Part shown: piece by piece, positions 59,201 through 64,000 of the stretch
How the letters are laid out: each line of letters starts with the position of its first letter
Position numbering within the stretch: position 1 is the stretch's first letter
Notes under the pieces: generated by a model
The model's database searches: none
The model's input: the letters and a program-made list of their open reading frames with translations, nothing else
Told to the model about the DNA's origin: nothing
NCBI RefSeq assembly: GCF_965638725.1
Contig: NC_134970.1
Span: 7,174,001 to 7,238,000 of the forward strand
DNA length: 64,000 nt
Direction of reading: 5' to 3'
Source of the DNA: Aptenodytes patagonicus
Taxonomy: Eukaryota; Chordata; Aves; Sphenisciformes; Spheniscidae
Made by a program: the position numbers and the translations under genes

Positions 59201-62200
59201 TTGAAAAAATAATACCGTAGGGTGCTTGCTACACTGGCTTTATTTCAGAGGAGTTGCAGATCTACAGCCGTGAGGGCTGGACAAGTGAAAAATTGACATC
59301 TGAGAGTGCCTACAAACTGTCTCTACATTGTCCTGTTAGACAATGCTTCCGGGTCCCTCAGGGCCAAAATCCTCCCTGAAACATGCTGTCTCTCCCCTTC
59401 AGGGTGTCCTGACAGTGCCTTGCTGACATGCAGGGGAAACCTCAAAGGTGCCCAGCCCTGACAATGGCTTCCAGAGCAGCTCTGCATGTCACCCAGCTGC
59501 CCAGAGGGCCTTTGCTTGGAATAAGCCACATCAGCCAAGATGTAACCCACAGGGCAGCGTGGCCTTGTTCTCCTCCCTTTCAATGTGTCCCACCACCTCT
59601 GTGCCCTCTTGCTCACTCAAGCTGTTGCAGGCAGTGCCTGCAAAGTGTGCCACCACCAGCTCCCGGAAACCTCTGGTGTGTCGGGGGGGCCCAGCACCAC
59701 CAGCTGAGTCGGGGGGAATGCCAACCCAGTCTATCACACTGACAGAGCTGCAGCCTTACCACATTGGGACTCACAGCCCAGCTCCACTTGTCCAACCACG
59801 AGGTGCAACTCTCTGGCTGCTGTCTGGGGCTGTTTGGCAGCCAGACCTCTTCCAGCCAGGAGCAATCTTGCTACAGGGAGAGAGCCCACACTTAAACTTC
59901 TCTCTCACTCTCTTAGTTGCATACATCCCCTTCCAAAGGCTGGAATCTAGGGGAGCCCTGTCTCCAGTGAAAAGAGCTCACGATGCCTCAAGGACCTCTG
60001 GTTGCTGTTGGGAGGCCCATGTTAACATTTGGTGGCCTTGAAGAGGATCATCTGGAAGGGAGGCATCCAGACAGTGTGGTATCTCACTGCCAAAGCTTAG
60101 GCCAGGAGGCAGAAGAGCAGCCTCATGAGTTCTTGCTGGTGTAGAATGGGGAGCAAGAACTTCCCTGTTCTGGGCTTGCTGAAGTCATTTCACACCTCTG
60201 TTGGTTGACCAGCAGTGGTTTACATAGTCCAAGCTGATTCCTGATTGCTCATGGAACTGGGTAATCCAGGCCGGTTGTGTTGCCTGTGGAGCAGCAGGGT
60301 TACCCTCAGTTACCTAATGACTGGGAGAGGTCTGAGCTGCCTGAAGGTGGTCAGCCTGGCACCAGTAAGGGCCAAACCAGCTGCTAAGGAGGAGATGGAG
60401 TGGTGTAGGGTTGCTTTTACTTTTGTTTTTGATAATTATTGAATTTAGCGTTTGGTAGGGTGGAAAGCCACATATACACTGTTAGAGGTGTGATGAAAGG
60501 CACTTTAATGAGCATTTACCGGAGAATTCATACTCTGGATTTATGGCCCGCAATAGCAGAGGGAAGGATGCTGGTTTCTGTTTCCTGCACCTCTGCAGAT
60601 CCATAAGCTCTCACTGTTTCTCAGGCACCTCTGTGGGACAGGACAGAACATGCTCTGTGTTTATGCTCCCTCCTTTCCTCTTCCTAATCTTGCCAGGGCC
60701 ACAGCTCAGAGAGGGCTTCAGGGTGCATTTGCTCTAAATGGGCTCTGAGGGGCTCCACATGGCCCCAGGGAAGCAGAGGGAACAGATCTCATCCCTGCTC
60801 CATGACAAGCTTATACTCAGTTAAAGTAAGGAGGCTGGCCTGTGCAGAAGTGCTGTGAGGAAGGTCTCTGAGCCTGATGAGAGTTGGCTCTGTGGGGTAG
60901 AAAAGAGGGTGCTGGCTGGTGCGTTGTGCAGGATCTGTACCCAGTAGCTGTGTTCTCTTTGGGGTAGACAGTTCCAGGGTTGCCATGAGATGGGCACTGG
61001 CTTTGAGGGGCGACTGTTTCACCAGAGCTTCCCTGGAGGCAGCCTACAGACCCTTGATGGGAAAAGGTTCCACAATGAACAGCAATGAAGTGCTTCTGTG
61101 CTTTACAGTTTGTCTGCTTTCTGGGCTCAAAGCCCTTTGGGGTGGCCTGGTGCTCTCTCAGTCCCTCCTTCCCCAGAGGTGCCCTGCAGCCTTCCTTGGC
61201 ATAGGCAATGTCCCTCTCACAGGGGACACCCTCCAGGCATGTGCCTGAAGACACAAGTGAGGTAGACACAAGTGAGGTAGAAGACAGGTTGAAGCAGGGA
61301 TTATGGGTGAGCAGGGGGTAATGGTCAGAACGTACATGGGCAGCATCTACTGTGGATGCCCTGAGGGATGGAGCGAGGTGCTGTAGGGCTCAGCTGGGCT
61401 GCTCTGGGCTGTGCTGTGCTCTAGGACAGACAAGACCAGCAGGGCTGCTGGCCATTGCTTCATCTGTGAGAGAGGAGGTGGGAAGTCCCACACTGACTTC
61501 TAGGGGCCTGCATGCTCCGGAGGGCTTTTACCCAGCCCCACAGTGAAGTTTTCCACGGTTTCCTGGGGAAATGTTACTGCTCTTGGGAAGGACAGTGCCT
61601 GTGCCTGCATCAACCCTGTCATTATCTCAGGCTCTTCCTGGGTTGGGCACTCTCAGATGCTCTTCTTCCTCTTCAGCCAGCTCCAGAGGTGATGAGCATG
61701 AGCCCTGGGAAGCTGGCTGTGCCAGACTCCTACCAGTCTTGAGCTCAGACTCACCTGTTCCTCTTTGCTCAGTACCATGAAGGATGTCCGTAACGCTGTT
61801 TGCTAGTTGGTCTACCCCGTGGTGGTCACCACCTGAGGCACCTATGACAACATCACAGCGGGATGTGCCCAGCTAGGCTGAGACTGTAATAAGGGACAGG
61901 CAGGTTGGATGAGGGCTGTAATTCTTGTAATCCCAAGAGGCTCCAGCCATGGCAGCCTGTCCACGCACACTGACGTGTGTGTAGGAAGTGTGCGTAACAT
62001 CCATACATTTTGGGAACCCTATCTACCAGCTGGGACAACTGGGGACTCAATTTCTGCTACATTGACCATGCAGCAGCCTGCTTTTTTTGTCCCAAGTACT
62101 GCTCAGCTCCTGCTACCATGATGTTGTGTGACTGTTCCCTGATAACCCAGTGCCCGTGGAGAGCTCATGCGCTCCATTTGTTGGGGACAGCTGTCTGTCA

Positions 62201-64000
62201 AGTGCTTGTTGGGTACCTTAACACCTGCTAGCGTGGTATAAATACTCCTGGCAGCAGTGCTGTGCAGGGGATTTCAGGCAAGAGAGTGTTGCGGTTAGCC
62301 TGTGACTTGTAATGATTCTCATTGTATCAGTGTCAGTGGGGTTTATTTTGGGGTGTCTTATAATTAGGGATTTCCTTATGGAGTTAGGATACATGCTGGG
62401 GAATTTGGATTTATGCTGGGGAGGTATAATCCCACTTCTGAAGGAGCATTTTATTTCTGCATATCGAACTAGATATGAGTCTTTCCCAGTCATGTGCACA
62501 TGAGCAGCCCTAAGGAAATGGAAGAAAATGGCTCAGTGTTTTTAAAGAGCCAAGCGTAAGAACTGATTTTGAGTATCTGTAGGATATCAGAAGTCTGGAT
62601 CAGGATTCAGGTATTACAACAGGGCATGTTTTTCATAGTTCCCGCCTGGACTGCATAGCAGAGCTTTGGATTTTGTCACTAAATTTGGGCTTCCCATCCT
62701 CTTCTCTAGTCTTTGGATCTCATTCCTCTGATTTCCTGCTGATGTCTCAAGTTTTTCTTCTTGAGATAAGACTACAGGGCTCATGTGCAGAGAAGGGAAG
62801 CAGAGCTAGGCTCTGGCTGGGGAGTCTGTCTTTGCATGGGAGACCCTGTTATATGATGTCTGTAAGCTTTTATACAGCAGACTCTGTCCTGCTCATGAAC
62901 CCAGACACTAGATGCAGACAAGCAGCAGATCAGGGGTGCAACCAGGTGGGTCTGGTCCACGGGGTCTAGAGAGGGACACTGGTGGTGTAATTCTGCTGAG
63001 TAAAAGCAGGCGGTTTGGCTTTTGCCTCTGAAGAAGAGGGGTGGGGAGGAGATGGTGCCAGCTCATTTGGACACAATGCAATTTCCCAGTCCTCACTCAG
63101 GCAATACAGACAACATCCAAACCACAACAGCCCAGTTTCACTGGGAGAGGCAGCCAGCCAGGCACTGAATGAACCAACAAGGTGCTTTTCACATGCAAGA
63201 GGACAGAAGCCAGCCACTGGTCAGCAATGGGGCTCATTTATTATCTCACAAGAATGAATGACTTATACAGCTGCAGTAATGTCAGCAGAACCAAAGCTTT
63301 GCCCAGGGCCTGAGCTCTGACCGCGGGCTTCCTGCTGCGTTGGGCGGCAGTGGGAGGGTTTGTGATGGAGAGGATGGATTTGGGAGATCCCTGAGCTGCA
63401 GGGAGTGAATTTGAGACTGTTCCCAGTGGCCTGTGTCCTCCTGATGCCATCATCCCACAAGGCTGATTTCTGTTCCCTCCTTCTACACGAGCTGCCCTTA
63501 AAATGAGGGAGGGCAAATGCAGCCCCCAAACCGGCTATTCTGCATGGAGGACATGTACCCAAGAACCTACAGCCTCTTCCAGGAGTAAGGTTTGGGGGCA
63601 GTGAGGGAGCCAGACCCCATTTTCACTGAGCCTGACTAGGAGCCAGGTGGCTGTAGGCAGCAGTGCCCCAGGTGTGCTGCAGCACGCGAAGGTGGAAGGA
63701 GTGATGAAGGTGGAGGGAGCCCAGTGTTCCCTTGGGCGCCCTGGCCAGGCGCTGCCAAGTGACCTCAGGCAAAGCACGTACATTTCTCCGGGGAGGCGTT
63801 TGGATTTGGCTGCCTTAGGGTTCAGAGACCCCTTGTTAGACACTGTGGGCCAGATTGAAAGAGGGGCTGAGCATCCCCAGCTCCTGGTGTCATCTGAAAG
63901 TGGGGGTCCTGCCCAACCCATGAGGCTCCCAGTGGATGAAGCGGAGCCTCCCAAAATGGAGGTGGTCCAAACCTCAGGTGCACGCATGGATACACTGCTT
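56247..64000. other. Intergenic sequence to the window end, no gene recognised
   Basis: No exon matching a known protein was found on either strand. The longest open frames are 197 codons at 59448-60041 (plus), 150 at 60817-61269 (minus), 150 at 63535-63987 (minus) and 147 at 57635-58078 (minus). All lack domains and look like background. A short repeat of the type AGTATACTTCCCAG lies at about 57878-57935. ADIPOR1, the expected next gene beyond KLHL12 in mammals, is not visible. Confidence 0.45.
57878..57935. repeat. Short degenerate tandem repeat
   Basis: Three to four imperfect copies of a 14-17 bp unit close to AGAATACTTCCCAG follow one another. The copies vary in spacing. Confidence 0.6.

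Noticed and set aside
59448-60041. 197-codon plus-strand open frame
   Set aside because: It has no recognisable family and overlaps equally long frames in two other phases, which suggests stop-poor background.
1-64000. CRISPR arrays, operons or bacterial mobile islands
   Set aside because: Spliced vertebrate genes, CpG islands and LINE copies show this is eukaryotic DNA. No regularly spaced direct repeats of CRISPR type exist.

Overview
This window is vertebrate nuclear DNA, almost certainly from a bird. It has short GT-AG introns, two GC-rich CpG-island promoters, several CR1 LINE copies (one ending in the ATTCTRTG-type tail typical of avian CR1), and an endogenous-retrovirus LTR of a type I know from neoavian genomes. 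The species cannot be fixed from the sequence. The gene pair matches human 1q32 (RABIF-KLHL12), which I recall lies on chicken microchromosome 26.

Two protein-coding genes are supported, both on the minus strand and in tandem. RABIF (MSS4, a zinc-binding Rab chaperone/exchange factor) has two coding exons between 10685 and 11245, separated by a 153-bp intron. KLHL12 (BTB-BACK-Kelch adaptor for CUL3 ubiquitin ligase) runs from its start codon at 38817 to its stop at 17117. It has 11 coding exons with consensus splice sites, all phases agree, and they give a complete 565-residue protein with no frameshift. A non-coding first exon is inferred in the CpG island near 39.06-39.14 kb.

Layout: 1-9.8 kb is intergenic, with a solo LTR carrying a 5-bp target-site duplication and a fragment of the same LTR family in the opposite orientation. 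RABIF with its likely 3' UTR and promoter occupies 9.8-11.5 kb. A short intergenic stretch with a CR1 3' end follows. KLHL12 with its 3' UTR, introns and promoter occupies 15.6-39.1 kb. From 39.2 to 64 kb I recognise no gene; that stretch holds CR1 copies, simple repeats, a degenerate AT-rich repeat and unassigned sequence.

The most unusual observation is in the 2.4-kb KLHL12 intron between exons 6 and 7. A 106-bp segment occurs there twice, 897 bp apart, with only two mismatches and sharp edges. Each copy holds a 78-bp block flanked by AG and GT in KLHL12 sense. If spliced in, either block would bring a stop codon after 12 codons, as a duplicated poison exon would. Other items are a minisatellite in each gene, CTCF-like motifs of the same orientation in both CpG islands, a full CRE palindrome at the RABIF promoter, and Ala/Gly and Pro/Ala expansions in RABIF.
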